From Eumeta japonica (Eukaryota > Arthropoda > Insecta > Lepidoptera > Psychidae), in assembly GCA_005406025.1 (NCBI GenBank), contig BGZK01000749.1, positions 1 through 64,000 of the forward strand: a stretch of 64,000 bases of DNA, written 5' to 3'. The position numbers and the translations under genes are program-made. The stretch's first letter is position 1. Each line of letters begins with the position of its first letter. Shown here one piece after another: positions 23,496 through 36,953 of the stretch. The notes beneath the pieces were generated by a model. It ran no database searches. It saw only the letters and a list, made by a program, of their open reading frames with translations, and was not told the origin of the DNA.

Positions 23496-24805
23496 TTTTT
23501 TTTAATACCTATTCATCATCAATGTAATTGGCTACAAAATGGTTAAAAAAATTAATTAGATCATCATGGAACTTGACAATTATGTGTAATTATGACAATA
23601 CAAAAATACGGTATTATTAGACTGTCTGATGAAAGAGCTAAAAGCTAGATAAAGGAATTTCATAATGAAAACACATAGTCCATTTTGAGCTTGTTGGAAT
23701 TGTCTTGAGATATACTGAGGCTGCGAGCGATTTTTAGGGCTTAATGATAGAGCCAAAAGGATGACACTGGATCTTCATAACGGAACGACATATACTAACC
23801 ATATGGGCTTGTAGGAGTTGCCTTTAGATGCACTCTGGTTATGATTGATTTTCAGGGTCCGGTGACTTGGTTGAAATGTAGGCACTAGAGCTCTAATATA
23901 AAATAATGCAATCTGTTGGAATTGTCTTGTGATGAATTTAGGCTGTAATTAGTTTTCTAAGGCTAAAAGTTAATTACGTTACGTTAAGTTAGTTAATAAT
24001 AACCTAAAACTAAAAAAGTTTTAAGCCGTAATTAGGGTCTGATTACGGAGCTAAAAGGCGGGCGATGGAATTCAATAAAAGAGCATAATCGTACTTAGAA
24101 TTTTTTAAGTTTAAGCAATTCTGTTGTAAATGACCTTTCGCTCTATATATTCCACTATGGAATGCTTTGGAGTGAACCTCAAAGTTAGATTCTTGTTTTT
24201 CCACACAAAGCTCATATAAAAAATGTGATGAGAGCTGAATATAATGTGAATCGTTAAAAATGTCATTTCATAGTCCTCATGTCGATACGCCGGGCGCAAT
24301 AAGTAGCTCCTGTCGCTCTATTAACTATTGCGGAGTGGTTGACTTACCATAAAAATTACAAAAAATTTTTGAGTGGCTCCCTTTTTTCAATATTTCACTG
24401 AAAAGTAAAAAAAGTAAATTAGTATTGCTAAATAAAAAAAATCTTTTAAATAGGTAGACACTGCACTATCAAAAAAAAAAAATTATCGAACCTTTTCTTT
24501 TTATTTACACTGAAGGAGCCCGAGTGTAAACAAAAAGAATATTAGACGCGTTCAAGTAATATGCAAGCAGTCTAAGGGCAGAGGAGAGAAGAAGTCCAAT
24601 TTCTTTTGTCGACAAAGAGAGCGAGAGGATATTTTATATCTTATGTAAGATGAAAAACAGTGTTAAACTGTACAAACGTTTTGAAAACAATATTTAAATG
24701 ATTAATACTCTTTTTATTAGGTTATACAATTCTTTTGTATTTTCAATTAAACATAAATTAATGATTCATGAGTTGACGTAACTCTCCAGTGCTGATTGCG
24801 ATATT

Positions 24806-26074
24806 TAGGGTTTCAAGCCAAAATGGCAGAAATGAAACCCTTAAAGTTTCGTCTTGTCCATCCCTCCGTATGTCACAGGAATTTTACTCAAAAACTGCAA
24901 AATCTATATTGACCGAATTTATAGTGCAGGTGTCTTGTACAAACCGCTACTTCGTTTAATAGTTAAATAACAAAAATAAATATTTCTAGAGGGAGCACTC
25001 CACATTTAACAGAAGCCAAAAAATATTTTTCAGTAAACAACGTGTAGCATATACCTACTTCGACAATTTTCTTAAAAACATTTTATTATTTCTAAACAGT
25101 TTTTTTAATTAAGTGAATATTTTCGAAAATAATTACTCCGATAGCAGCATAAATTGTGTCTCTCTTTTAATTTTTTAAACCGTAGTTTAAAAAAAATATG
25201 AAAAAAATTACAAATATAACGCTTAATAAATACTGTGAATGAAAATTATTTTGACTACGATCGGATATATCGTGTTTGAGTTATTTTCGAAAAAAATTGG
25301 TTGCCTGTAAAGTCGGTATACGGGCGAAAGTTTTACGTGACAACGACTTTGAGTGGTAAAATCATTTTAATGTGAATATTCATTCGTATAGTAGGAAGAA
25401 GGATGAAATAATAGTAACAATTTAAAACATTTATTTATACAAAAATTATATTTAAAACATTAATTTATACAAAGAATCTCGCACTGAATTTCATATTAAC
25501 AAAATTTTATTTTTACCTTTACACATACATACGTATTTATATACAAATATACATACAATAACTTGCAATACATTTGCGTACAATGAAACAGCGTTTACTA
25601 CAACTTAACTTGTTCCTATCTGAGTGGAAGGGACGCGTGCCTTTCACTTTTTATGTCTGTCTCTCTCGCTCTTAGGCGGGCTAACCATGCCCGAGTGGAA
25701 GGGACGCGTGCCTCTCACTCGCTCTCATTGTGAGCGCATAACGTGAGCGGAGCGTAACGCAGTTTCTTGAAGTGTCACCCGGCAAACCAATTTATAAGAC
25801 GTTGTCACGTCAAAACTGCGATTCTGAACAAAAAGACTTTACTGCCATGAACATACGCTTTTTCGCTGGTGCTTTTTAGTTAACACTATTTTAAAAGTAA
25901 TAGTCGACGTACCTACTTGTTTCTTTCATTATAGGTGACTAAAGTGCTTATACTTAGTACGCGTGGGAAACATAGAAAAAAGGGTAACAAGGAAGTTTTT
26001 TCATCTGTAATGCATTTCTTTGTAATAACGGCTTCGGAACCTTTTGAGTATGGTCTGACATGTTCGTGACCGGT
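24806..26074 (+). mobile_element. Dispersed repeat family A, copy 1
   Basis: Starts TAGGGTTTCAAGCCAAAATG, then CCATCCCTCCGTATGTCACA and TTTTACTCAAAAACTGCAAA. It ends with ACGGCTTCGGAACC and the terminal block GAGTATGGTCTGACATG. The ends GGGTTTC(A/G)AAGCC and GGCTTCGGAACC are inverted relative to each other. It contains two direct copies of GAGTGGAAGGGACGCGTGCC (25622 and 25693). Confidence 0.65.
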
Positions 26075-26079
26075 TGGTT

Positions 26080-29000
26080 TCTCAATGAACCGATGATGAA
26101 TGCGGAAAACTTCTATGTAATGTCAATATACCTATAATAAGAGATATGAAAAATAATGGAAAACACTTTAATTATCGTTTATATGGTCGAAGAGGGTCTA
26201 AAATTATTAAAAAAATAGCTTATATAATCCTTGAATGTTCGCTTCATACATTCTTACGCGAAACCATAGTTAATTCTATACCTTTGATGTGTGTATCAAA
26301 TAGTGTTATCTACTTAGAATTTGTTTTTATATCTGTACTTTATCGCTCTTAAATAATTAGCATCGCATAAAGTCATAATATTGAAAAAGAAAATGTGAAT
26401 ATAAATGATAGCTCAACTAAAAAAAGATCATTTCTTACTCGAAGGACACTAACCAGGCTTGAAATACAAAGTACATGTGATCTGTTTTATTAATATTTAA
26501 AATTAATATAAATAAATCACGGTCAAACTTTGAGCTTTTTGCATTTTACAAATGAATATCTCTTACAGTAGAGGGAGATGACTAATTTTAAATCAAATTT
26601 TATTTTGGGTAATCGATTTATGTTCAAATTATAATATGTTATACGAATATTTCTATATGTGAGAATCTTTGTCATCGTTAGGTTAGTTAGTACATAATCA
26701 AATAGTGAAGATAAAAAATTGAATCTCTCGCGTTTGTGATGCTGCAAATAAAATCATTATGGTATTGTTGTGGTGTCGTGGTGGAATTTTATATGATATT
26801 TGGATTGGATTAAAGCAAATGAAGACACACTTGAAATACTTCGATATAAAAAAAATATTCCTGTATCTATACCGTGTCTTTTTATGACATACATTTTATT
26901 CCATATATCTTTTAACAGATACACCAGAAATTGAGTTTTATAAATATTATAGCTGCTACAGATTTCTTGAAAAAAGTTTTAACCTTTCCTCTCTAATACA
27001 GAGGAATTTCCACTACGATCAACTTCGAATCTAAAAAAAGATCTATTTGTTTCTAGATCTTTCGAATGACTCCTATATGATGATTTGTCAAAAAGAATGA
27101 TTGCAAACTCCAAAATTTTCGTCAAACAGTATTTAACTTGCGACTCCTTGAAAACACCATGCTTGAACTTTCATTTCAATTTTTTTTTGACTCCAAAGCA
27201 AAAATACCTAATCGTTCGATATTGCTAACATTTTTTACTTAACGGACTTAAAACAAGAAAGTTTTACGATGAAAAAATATTTTACATGAAAACTTTTCAG
27301 TGGCTTTTCTTCTCACTGCCCCCTAGTTTTATTTCAACAGATATCTAATGTTTAGATAATAGTTATCCCACGAATCTGTCCTCTGATGAATTGCTCATAA
27401 TCATTTTATCAACCTACAGAAACAGATAGAGTAATCCAGTTCTAGAACCACAAAGAAGAAAGAAGAAAAAGCGAGAATTCGAAAATGCAACTGGGTAATG
27501 TATTTTTATATAGCGTAATTCTAAGGATGACGTCTTATGATTAAGTAGTGAGAGTGATAGGAAAGTGATCACCACATTATTTGGTAACGGAGGGGCTCAA
27601 AGCGCGTATGATAATGCGACAGGTGCGGCCGCAAACACAGGGACGAATTTTAGTTACAAAATTGTGTAATTTGTGAAGGTTATTTTTATTGTTAATTATT
27701 ATTGTGAAGTTCGAGTGAAGTCGATCGGTTCAAATTTTTTAATTTTTAATACAAATAAATCATTTGTTATTTATTTATATTCCTATTAAATTCATAACAA
27801 AAACATCGAATTTTAATATTAAACTTTTTTATATATTATGCTGTATCTTGTTATGTACTTCCGAGTTCTAAAAGTAGATTAAAAATTAATTAAACACAAT
27901 ATTTGTAGAATCTGTGAAAATGTTAAAATCACTATGCTGATTTTAAAATTAATGAAAAATCCATAGCAAAATATTCTAGAAGGTAGTATTGTTATTAGCT
28001 GTTCATTTCGTAAGGAACTGAACTTGCAGGAAGTACAAGCAAGACAGCTTTACTTTTAGCCAAGTTTTATTCAATTAATAACCAACTAAAAAAATTCTAG
28101 GTATCTGTAATTTATTTCAGATATAAGATTGTGTGATGTTCAAATATGTTCATATGATTGTGGTGTGGTAAAAATGTACTAATGTACTTGTTAGTACTAT
28201 ATTAAATAAAAGGACAGACGTAGAAAAAAATATTACATTGACTTTTAATTAGAAAAGTTATATGAATTGATTGAATGTAAAGTGATTTAAGCAATTCTAC
28301 AGTAATGATTCATTTTCAGGAGATCCGCCTTGAAAATTGATCATTACTATAGAATTCTGATAAGTTATTAACTTACATCGACTTTTGATTATTGAACTTT
28401 TTTTTAACAGTTTAAGGTAAAGTTGTCCGGGCAATAATGGGAACTTCTGTGTACTGACCTCATAAAATTTTCATACATAAGATATAATTACTTTAATTTT
28501 TTAACTTTTAAAATTTATAATATAAAATAAGTTCACTATATAAACTTTACAGAGAATATTTACTTTTTCATAGACAATCAGGGCGTAATCATAATTCAAA
28601 ATTTAATTATACAATTTTTTTAGGACCACTTATTAACATTATCATTAGAAATATATTTTATCTCTAATGATGAATACATTAGAAACATACACATTACTCA
28701 GTCGTCTTCATCGCTCGTCTGAGAAGAAGGTATTGTGAGGTTTTATTGATCTCTAATGTAATACTCGGTTGCGGCTCTAGAATCTTTTATTTCTCCCCAT
28801 TCCCACGTTTTATTTTTATGTAAACACCCAATAATTCCAAACAATATTTTATCTCATATCGCTATCCGGAAGGCTATCTTTCAACTCTATCCAGCAAACT
28901 ATCATTTAATTAATTTCTTTTTCATTCCAAACAATTATTTATGTACTTAAACAGATCTATTTACAAGTTAATTACCAGTAGATATTACATGTTACCGTAG

Positions 29001-29450
29001 TACGCCATTACAGTATTACAGTATTATGTTCGCACAATACTCATCAGGAAATTTTAACACAAGTACGGCCCTGAGCTTAGGCCTGTTACAATTTTCCCTC
29101 GATTACGCTTCACCGTCGCACTGGACATGGGCTACTCGGCATGCGGACTCCGTTCGCGTGTTACGAAAGTGACGCCACACCCGAACAATACCGCTCTGAA
29201 GTATTTACGTACAGTACGAATTGAACTTTCTGCTGAAGGTTTTAAGGATTATTTTCATTTCCCGACATCGGGTACGAAACTGTAATCAATTAGGAACCGT
29301 TTGATGTGACGTTCAATGTAGAAAGTATTGTCATTTGTAACGAAGAAGGCGCAAGGATTAGATTCGCACGCTGCGCGCGCATCCGGGCTTCCTGCTTGTC
29401 GGCCGACGCAGTGAAACCGGCGACATGAGTTCCATACCAATGGGGATGTC
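26080..29450. other. Intergenic, upstream of the His/Pro/Gln-rich gene
   Basis: Mostly AT-rich. GC rises at 27590-27650 (GGTGCGGCCGCAAACACAGG) and from 29080 to the promoter. Neither contains an acceptable exon; the second may hold enhancer or promoter-proximal sequence. Confidence 0.4.
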
Positions 29451-29458
29451 GTTGAGTT

Positions 29459-29491
29459 TATAAGTATGAGTAGACGTCTGCTCCTCCCTCA
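29459..29491 (+). promoter_or_regulatory. Core promoter of the His/Pro/Gln-rich gene
   Basis: TATAAG at 29459-29464 is followed by a CTCAAT initiator-like site with its A at 29491, 32 bases downstream. The start codon lies 46 bases further on, giving a short leader. Spacing fits a TATA/Inr promoter; the motif match is moderate. Confidence 0.5.
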
Positions 29492-29536
29492 ATATACGAA
29501 CTGCTCGCGGTACCGGAGAGACCGCGGCCGCACGAC

Positions 29537-31516
29537 ATGAATTTTATAGCTGTGAGTATCGGTGATATACATAATCGGTGACATTGATATTATTCAAAGT
29601 GATGGAAATTGTGTCTTATAACGTGTAGTGCTAACTTTCATGTGTACATTCGGAAAATAAAAATCTTATAAAGGGATGAATATAAAAAACAAGTGAATTA
29701 CGATTCTTAAAGCATTGTAACAAATAATGAGAAGCAAGGATACACGAGTGTCTTAATATAGATTATATTTTTATTAAATTTCAGGTCATAGTTTTATTAT
29801 GTGCGGGCGTGTGGTGTTCGGCCGGTGACGGAGCTCACTCACGGCCCTCCTCGGCTCGCGAACACTCGCGCCACAACAAGCGTGGCGCCTTCTCTGGTAT
29901 ACCTCCATACAAACTGGGCCATGATATCCCCGTAGTAACACATTCAGTACTGAAACCACTGGTGGTATCTTATCCTCCGACCGCTGTGCCCGTTAACGTC
30001 AAAGTACCCCTCGGCAAATATCCCGTGGGTGTTGGACAACGCGTGCCTGTGCCTCATCCTCATTATGGTCTCAAGTTTCCGCATTTGACGAAGAACGTAT
30101 TTTTGGGAAAACCGGATCATCATTTTCACCATCACCATCATCATGTAACAGCCAAACCAGCCATCGCAATATTGCCTGCTTCACCTGCCCCAGTCGTACC
30201 TGTACCAGTTCCTCAACCGACTGTGCCCGTGGCGCAACCACTACCGGCGCCGGCTCCACCACCTGTTTTCTTGGAAACAGCTCCAGTTTCACCACCTTCA
30301 CACGTATTGCCTGCCACCAATCACGTCCACATTAAGCCAGTGATTCCAGCGATCGCTCCGCCGCCAGTCATTCAAACATCTGCTCCTTATATCCCATTTG
30401 CTCCGCAATATCCTTACGTCATACGTCCAGGTGGAGCAATTCACGCTTCTGTGTTTGCAAATTATCCGAAATACCCTCTAGCAAGTTATTCACCTCCCTT
30501 TGTACCCATCGCTACTCCAAATATTCCTCTTAATCAAGTGTTTTTAGAACCGGCACAGAATCCACACTATCATTTGGTTCCGCAAGCCGTAGGTCACACG
30601 CTTGTAGAACCATCTCCAGCAATAGGAGTCCATCATATTCAACAATCTGTTGGTGTACCCCAAGTAAATCAAGCAGTAGATGTTCATCAAGTACAGTCTC
30701 CGATAGGTGTACACCAAGTACACCAAGGGATAGACGTACACCAAGTGCAACATGTGGTGGGTGTACCTCATGGACACCAAACTGTGGATGTGCACCAAGT
30801 ACAACCAGCTGTGGATTTCCCTCACGTTCATCAGGCTGGGGACGTAAATCAAGCACAGGGCGGTGGTGTCGGGAGTGCTGATTTCTCAAGACGGATTGCA
30901 TTCTACTAATACTGGCAGCGCAGAACATGCTCATCACACACCGGTGGAACAAGGTGGATGGGCGCCCATACCGGCAACAGCACCCGTACACGAACCAAGT
31001 CAACCGCAAGCACACGAAACACATCATTTTCAACAAGATCAAGGTGGTCAAGTTTATGAGCATCATTCAGATGAGCAGCTGTTCCATGAGTATCGACGGC
31101 AGTTGCAGGCGCAACTGGAACGTGCGCAGTACGAGCAGCAGCTGCATAATCAGCAACTGCACAACCAGGGTCATCTTGGCCAGGAATATGGAACGCCTCA
31201 ACTAGGGCAAGAATTTGGACCACAACAGTTACCTCAAGAATATAATGGTCCTCAGCAGATACATCAAGAGTATGGTCCACCAAATCAACATCTGGTTTCA
31301 GAGTATGGTTTACCGCAACAAGCAGGAGATGACTTCGGAGTGCAACAGCATCAGATAGGATCAGAGTATGGTGTTCCACAACAGCAGCAGGGAAGGGAAT
31401 ATGCCGAAGGCCGCGCACGCGCATCTGATGATGATGAGCAGCCCCAGCGTTACCACAACCATATTCCGCTGGGCTTGCAGCCACCCATCGACAGGCCACT
31501 TGAGCACTTTCGATGA
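29537..31516 (+). CDS. Secreted His/Pro/Gln-rich, cuticle-like protein with a frame break
   Basis: Exon 1 (29537-29551) encodes MNFIA and is followed by a GTGAGT donor. Exon 2 starts at 29785 after TTTCAG and continues VIVLLCAGVWCSAG, completing a signal peptide. The mature region is rich in Pro, Val and His, with a His cluster at 30118-30145. From 30622 to about 30862 there are nine 9-residue repeats of the VDVHQVQSP type. The frame then stops at TAA 30907-30909. The next frame, open from 30848, carries on in the same style with EYGxPQQ repeats to TGA at 31516. Either a 1-nt indel or a 61-nt intron (30863-30923) would join the parts, giving roughly 560-580 residues. No known family domain is recognised; extracellular matrix or cuticle is the likely site. 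Confidence 0.72.
30622..30862 (+). repeat. 27-bp coding minisatellite (9-residue repeats)
   Basis: About nine imperfect copies, e.g. VGVPQVNQA, VDVHQVQSP, IGVHQVHQG, IDVHQVQHV and VDVHQVQPA, alternate between a VGVxxxxQ and a VDVHQVQ type. The array ends exactly where the reading frame breaks. Confidence 0.8.
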
Positions 31517-34500
31517 ATAATACTCAGTACAAACTATTTATTATATTTAGGTTTTGTGATTAATTGAACATTAATGTTTTAGAATGAAAATGGAAAAGCA
31601 TAAAAAGTTTTTGAAGATAGGTACTTTAGAGAATTACCTCGTGAAGTGGTGTCAGTTTTTTCTGACCAATACTAATGCTGTGTCCATCGATTTAATAATT
31701 TGCCTGTTTTATAATTACTTACTCTAAGTCATTAATTAATGAATAAGTCATATTTGTTATTTATTAAACGAATACTAATTTATTGCAATTTTATTACTTA
31801 CCTGAAAATATAAATTAAATTAACACAATCATAACAATAAGTTATCACCATTTTAACTACAAAGTAATATTGTATTAAATCACAGCAATTCCTATCATAA
31901 GTGTTGGGATCGTCATAGTACGTAATGTACAAATTCGATAATACAATAATTTTATTTATATTTATTTAATATCTTTGTAAATATTTTATAAAATATTTTA
32001 ATAACGTAATAATGTTAAAATTGTTTGTAAAACATTTATCCTATTATTTTAAACACCTTAAAATATATGTAAATTTTTGCATTAGCTTAATGTTGTCCTC
32101 ACACATTCAGGCGTTTGTTAAAGTTTAATCGTTTGTGAATTAAGCTGTACTCTTCCTCCAGATATTTTAATTTAATATTCTAATGAGGTCATATGCAATA
32201 ATTATGCCAGTCTTTTAATATCTATAAACAGATTAATAAAACAATGCACATAATCAATTTTACCGTTTTTCTCCAGTAACTCAAGGAAAACGGTAAAATT
32301 AAACTAGAATCTAGTTGAATATCGTATGAAAACATCTCGAAATTGTTTAGTCTTATTTATTTTTATTTCATTTTAATTCTTATCAAAGCAAAATTTATTT
32401 TAAATTATATCAAAGAAATTATCATTATAGGTACTTACAAATAATGCTGTCATTTTGATTTGATTCTTCGAAACCGTATCCTACATAATACCATTTTTAA
32501 TTCGCATTTCAATGTTGACACATAAATACGAGAAAATATTGAATGTTTATATCAATACGTGTTTTTAATAAATTTTTTTAAAGTTCATTAGTCATTTATC
32601 CACAGATTCTCTCACTTTGAATTACAACAGAAGTGCATAAAGTTGTTTGTTACTGATGGTACATGAAGAAACTACTTATCCCTGCTAAACTTCAAAACCT
32701 TATGTAGGTATGTACAATTAAGAAATACAAAGAAATCCCCCCGCATACTAAGAACAGAAAAGAATATGTCCCGATTTTAATCGTAATAAGATTACTAGTA
32801 CAAATAAAATCCTTTTAACCGACTTCAAAAAGATGAGGAGATTCTCAATCCGTCTATAGTTTTAGGATTACATAGTTCTCCACATAAGAAATCCTTATAT
32901 TTTCACCATGTCCGTTCTTCCATCGGTCTGTTTGTTTGCGTGTCTGTCTGTCCGCGGCTTAGCTCAGAGACTCTTACTACTAGGCAGCTGTAATATACAG
33001 CTCAAGTATACATATTAATCATGCCAACAAAGTAGTAGAATAAAATCTTGAAAATTTATTAAGGTTCCTTCCCCTATAGTTAAAGTAAAAATGATTTTAT
33101 TTAGTCGTCTATTGCAGAATGTAAAAACCGTTGTTCGATATAAGGATCCGCTTGCAAAACATTCAGCTTTAAAGTGCTAATTTATTTTGGAGTCAAGTAT
33201 GTACCTCCCCCATACCCCCTCACTAGGTACTAGGTAGATCATTATTGGATATGTGAAAATAATTCACGGCAATGGTTATATATAACGAAGTTAAAAGGAA
33301 AACTGTCAAGAAAACTGTCACAGCTGAATAGCCTTTACAAGTTAACGAGTAAAAGTCGACCGAGTTATAAAATATAGTTAGAGAAGAAAAATACAAATTT
33401 TTGCACAAGTTTCTTTGAAATTACGTAGACAACGTAATTGGTATTGTAAAACAGACATCATATATTATATTTATAAACCCTGCAAAATTATGAAAACATA
33501 AAATCATAACTTCTATGGCGTCTATCCCATATGGGCCCGTTTTTAGAAGTTATGAGCTGTTAAGGCGTAAACTCAATTAATGGGTTAATTGTATCAAACA
33601 AAATATCATCTTCCGAGATTCTATTCGATTGTATTGTGTATATATATATATATACACATATATGTTAATTGTAACGGATAACTACGGAACCCCACACTGT
33701 GCGTGGCTTGACAAGCAATTAGCTGCTCAAATCAGAATCTGATGATGGTATACTGGAGAAATCGATGGATATTCTCAAATATTATAAGCATGTATAGTAT
33801 ATTTGAAATCTTTTTTTCTTAATTTATTATGTTGCGTGTTGAATTCATCATCTCGTGCTACTGAACTGATGATGCAAGCCATAGCACTCATTAACGGATG
33901 GACGTAAGTTAAAGACTTGAGAACAGAAATTACTCCTTAAAGGCTACTTGTAAACCTTTGAGGTCGCGATCATTTCATTCGTTCTTAACAGTATATTACA
34001 TTGGTTCCGTATTGGGGTTGTGATGGTAGAATTAGAAGGAGACTAGTGGATCTCTTCAGCAGTTACTAGTAAACCTATCGATTTTGGACTTATCTGCTTT
34101 GTTTTAATGACGAATCTTTTGCAACGAGGGACAAAAACATAAAAGCGTTATATATGACTTCTCAACCTAATTGCATAATATATTCGTTAATATCAAATGC
34201 AAATCTTTGTATTCTAAACGCGATCAAAGACAACAATGCGTGAGGCTGGAGGCTAGGAAGGATTGCCACACGATACAATAGCATATTGTGTGGCAAAGGA
34301 TGAAACAAAACAATTTCAAACGGCTTAAGTGGCTTGTCCGAGTGAAGCGGGGGCTGGCATCACTCAAAATCTGAAATCATGTTTCTTCCTGTGCCACACA
34401 CTATATTATTCGTAAAAACTATTCTGGAACTGTGAGTTCCAACTTTCTTTTTTATTTATTTATATAGTGAAAATATAATATTTGCACAGATTAGCTAGTT

Positions 34501-34829
34501 ATTACAATGATGTTTATAGTTATTTGAAATAAACAAAAGCTACTGTGGCAGGATAGAATATAGAAGATAAATGATAACAACCTCATCAAAACGGCAGAAA
34601 GCGGTTGCTTTCTGGGAAGAAAACGGACTTTTTCAGTCCGCCAACAGTCGCATTGGTCTGAAATTGTCTAGCTTCGATTGTCTCAACAGGTATTAAAACT
34701 CGCATTTCCGGTTACGTGAAAATATACTTGTGTTGGCTAGCACTGACTCCAAAAAAGTATTTAATTAAATAGGTATTGTGAATTAATAATAACTGAATAT
34801 GTTTAAATTTCTCTAGATTCTTTAAGAAC
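31517..34829. other. 3' flank and intergenic sequence
   Basis: A poly(A) signal candidate AATAAA occurs at 32235-32240 and ATTAAA variants occur earlier. From 32700 on there are repeat-like fragments (e.g. TGTCTGTCTGTCCGCGGC near 32940) and no coding sequence. Confidence 0.4.
33636..33665. repeat. (TA)n microsatellite
   Basis: GTGTATATATATATATATAC, self-complementary. Confidence 0.8.
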
Positions 34830-35436
34830 TGGCCAAATGCATGTCGGACCACGCTTATTATAGGATATAAGATATAAGATATAGGATATAAGGAGCCGTA
34901 ATTACAAAGAAATGCACTAGAGCGAGCGCTAGAGCACTAGCAGCACAGTTTTTCGGCAATGGCTCAACAACAATATATCCGACCATGTTCAAAATAATTT
35001 TCGTTAAAAGTATTTATTAAACGTTGCCTTCGTTATTTTTCCATGTTTTTGGACATTCAGTTTAGAAAATAGAGTGGGGGACACGATTTCTGTAAATTTC
35101 GCAGCTATTATTTCTGAAATAATTCTCGTAATCAGAAAAATTGTTTAAAAGGTTAAAGTCTTTTAAAAGAACTGTCAAAATATGTGCCACTTGTTGATGT
35201 TTGCTGAAAAAATTTTTTTCGGCTTCTGTTGTATGTATGGTATGTCCCCTCTAGAAATATTTGTTTTGTTATTTAACGCCGAAATAAGTAGTGGCTTATA
35301 CAAAACTCCTACACTATAACTTTAATCAATATACGTCTTGTAGTTTTTGAATTAAATGCCTGTGACATGCGGATGGACGGATGGACATATTGAAACTATA
35401 AGGGTTCCGTATTTGCCAATTTGGCCCGGAACCTTA
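34830..35436 (-). mobile_element. Dispersed repeat family A, copy 3
   Basis: Reads on the minus strand from AAGGTTCCGGGCC at 35436 through CCATCCGTCCATCCGCATGT to the terminal block with GTGGTCCGACATGC near 34850. A short (GATATAA)n array sits near 34863-34891. Confidence 0.65.
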
Positions 35437-36304
35437 AAAATGGTTACTGGAAACTTTTTAGTTTGAGGGTTTTTGCAGTCGATTTTATTTTTACGAAATT
35501 TTATTTTCTCCCAAAATGAATTAGCAGCGATTGTAAAATGACTAAGTATTTTAATAAAATTTTGGATACAATTTTGTTTTTTGGAAAGTTTGCAATGTCA
35601 AGTAATTGAAAAAATGTAGTAATTATGTAATTAGACTTCGTAATTCATCTAGCTTTTACTCAAGACATAAGATAATGTAGTGAAATTAGAAAACCATTTC
35701 ATAAATTTAATATATTATTATCATACAAATAATCCGTTTTTTATATAATGTTAGTCCTGATGTTTTTTTCTGGTACTTCATCATCAATTTTTACTTCATT
35801 ACACGCATTTGTATGAGCATGAGTTGCTTTACTTCATCAAATGGTGTTTTCTGAAAGTGAATCTATGAATCACTATAGGAAATAATAAAAGTACTGCAAG
35901 TTAGCCTATCACACTTAAAGGGTTTCGTCGACTATATTTGTTGGGAAGGAGGAACGTTAACCTGTTAAAGAAAATCAAACTATTTTTTACACTTTAATCC
36001 TAAATAAATATGAGATATAAAGTGGTCTATATTCTGTTTTTCATAGTTCTTTGTCTACTTGTTTAAATTCCGTCAAAATCAGTAGAATCGTTTTAGAGAC
36101 TAGCTGAGACAAACAGACAAATAAACATACAATTTTTTTAATGCTTGTTTGGGGTTTGAAAAGGTGTAAATACCAATATGAGACTGCGAAAAAAAATCTT
36201 CATTTCGAAATAACAGACTGACGCTTCAATTTTATTTCATTGCATAGATATTATCTGCGTGGTGAAAAGGTAAAACATAATAATAAAAAAAAAAAGGTTG
36301 GTCT

Positions 36305-36900
36305 TGCATGCCATCTCTAAAACTTCCCGCTATTATAGTTATCGATGTATATTCGAACTCACCAATTTCAAATCTAAAAATATTTTTGAGCTTTTCGAGC
36401 TCAAAAATTCAAAACACACTAGATTCTGCAGGCCATCACTAAAACTTCTTACTATTTTTGAGCTCAAAGTATTTAAAAATATAAATAACAGCGATTTTTT
36501 ATCGAGCTCTTTAAGGTCAAATATTTGATTATAGTTCTTTTTCGAGCTCCCCAAACTCGGAAATATAGTAATTATAATACATTTTCAAATCATCAAGTTC
36601 AAAAATATCGATTTATTTTTATATGAAATCTTAAAAACAGTTGACCCTGCAGGTCAATCCTAAAACTTCCCGCTATGATATTGATCAATATATCTTTGAG
36701 CTCTTTTAGTAATAAGTGTAATAAATATTGTCGTCTATAAGATAAGTTTTCCAAACTCAAACATTCGTAAGATGGCTTACCCTGCACGCCATCCCTGAAT
36801 TTTTTACGACTTTCCAGCTCAAAGCGTACAAAAATATAATTAGCAGTAAATTTTAGTGCTTTTTCGAGCTCTCCGGGTTCACAGCTACAGTTGAAAATCG
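36305..36900 (+). repeat. Imperfect tandem units of the GCAGGCCATC type
   Basis: Units start near 36308, 36428, 36648 and 36784 with GCA(T/G/C)G(C/T)CA(T/A) followed by CTAAAACTTCCCGCTAT-like text, then FGAGCTC-free AT-rich sequence with TTTTCGAGCTC. Unit length is uneven (120-220 bp). Confidence 0.5.
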
Positions 36901-36953
36901 TTTTGCGCTCTTTGAGGTCAAAAATCTAAATAGATTAAAAAAAATCCTGTTTT

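Noticed and set aside
26684..26700. Telomere-like GTTAGGTTAG
   Set aside because: Only about two units; no array.
30530..31499. Long minus-strand open frames (178 and 197 codons) over the secreted protein gene
   Set aside because: They mirror the low-complexity, GC-richer plus-strand coding sequence; no start context, domain or splice support.
36305..36900. CRISPR-like spaced repeats
   Set aside because: Units are uneven and diverged, spacers are not of constant length, and the genome is eukaryotic.
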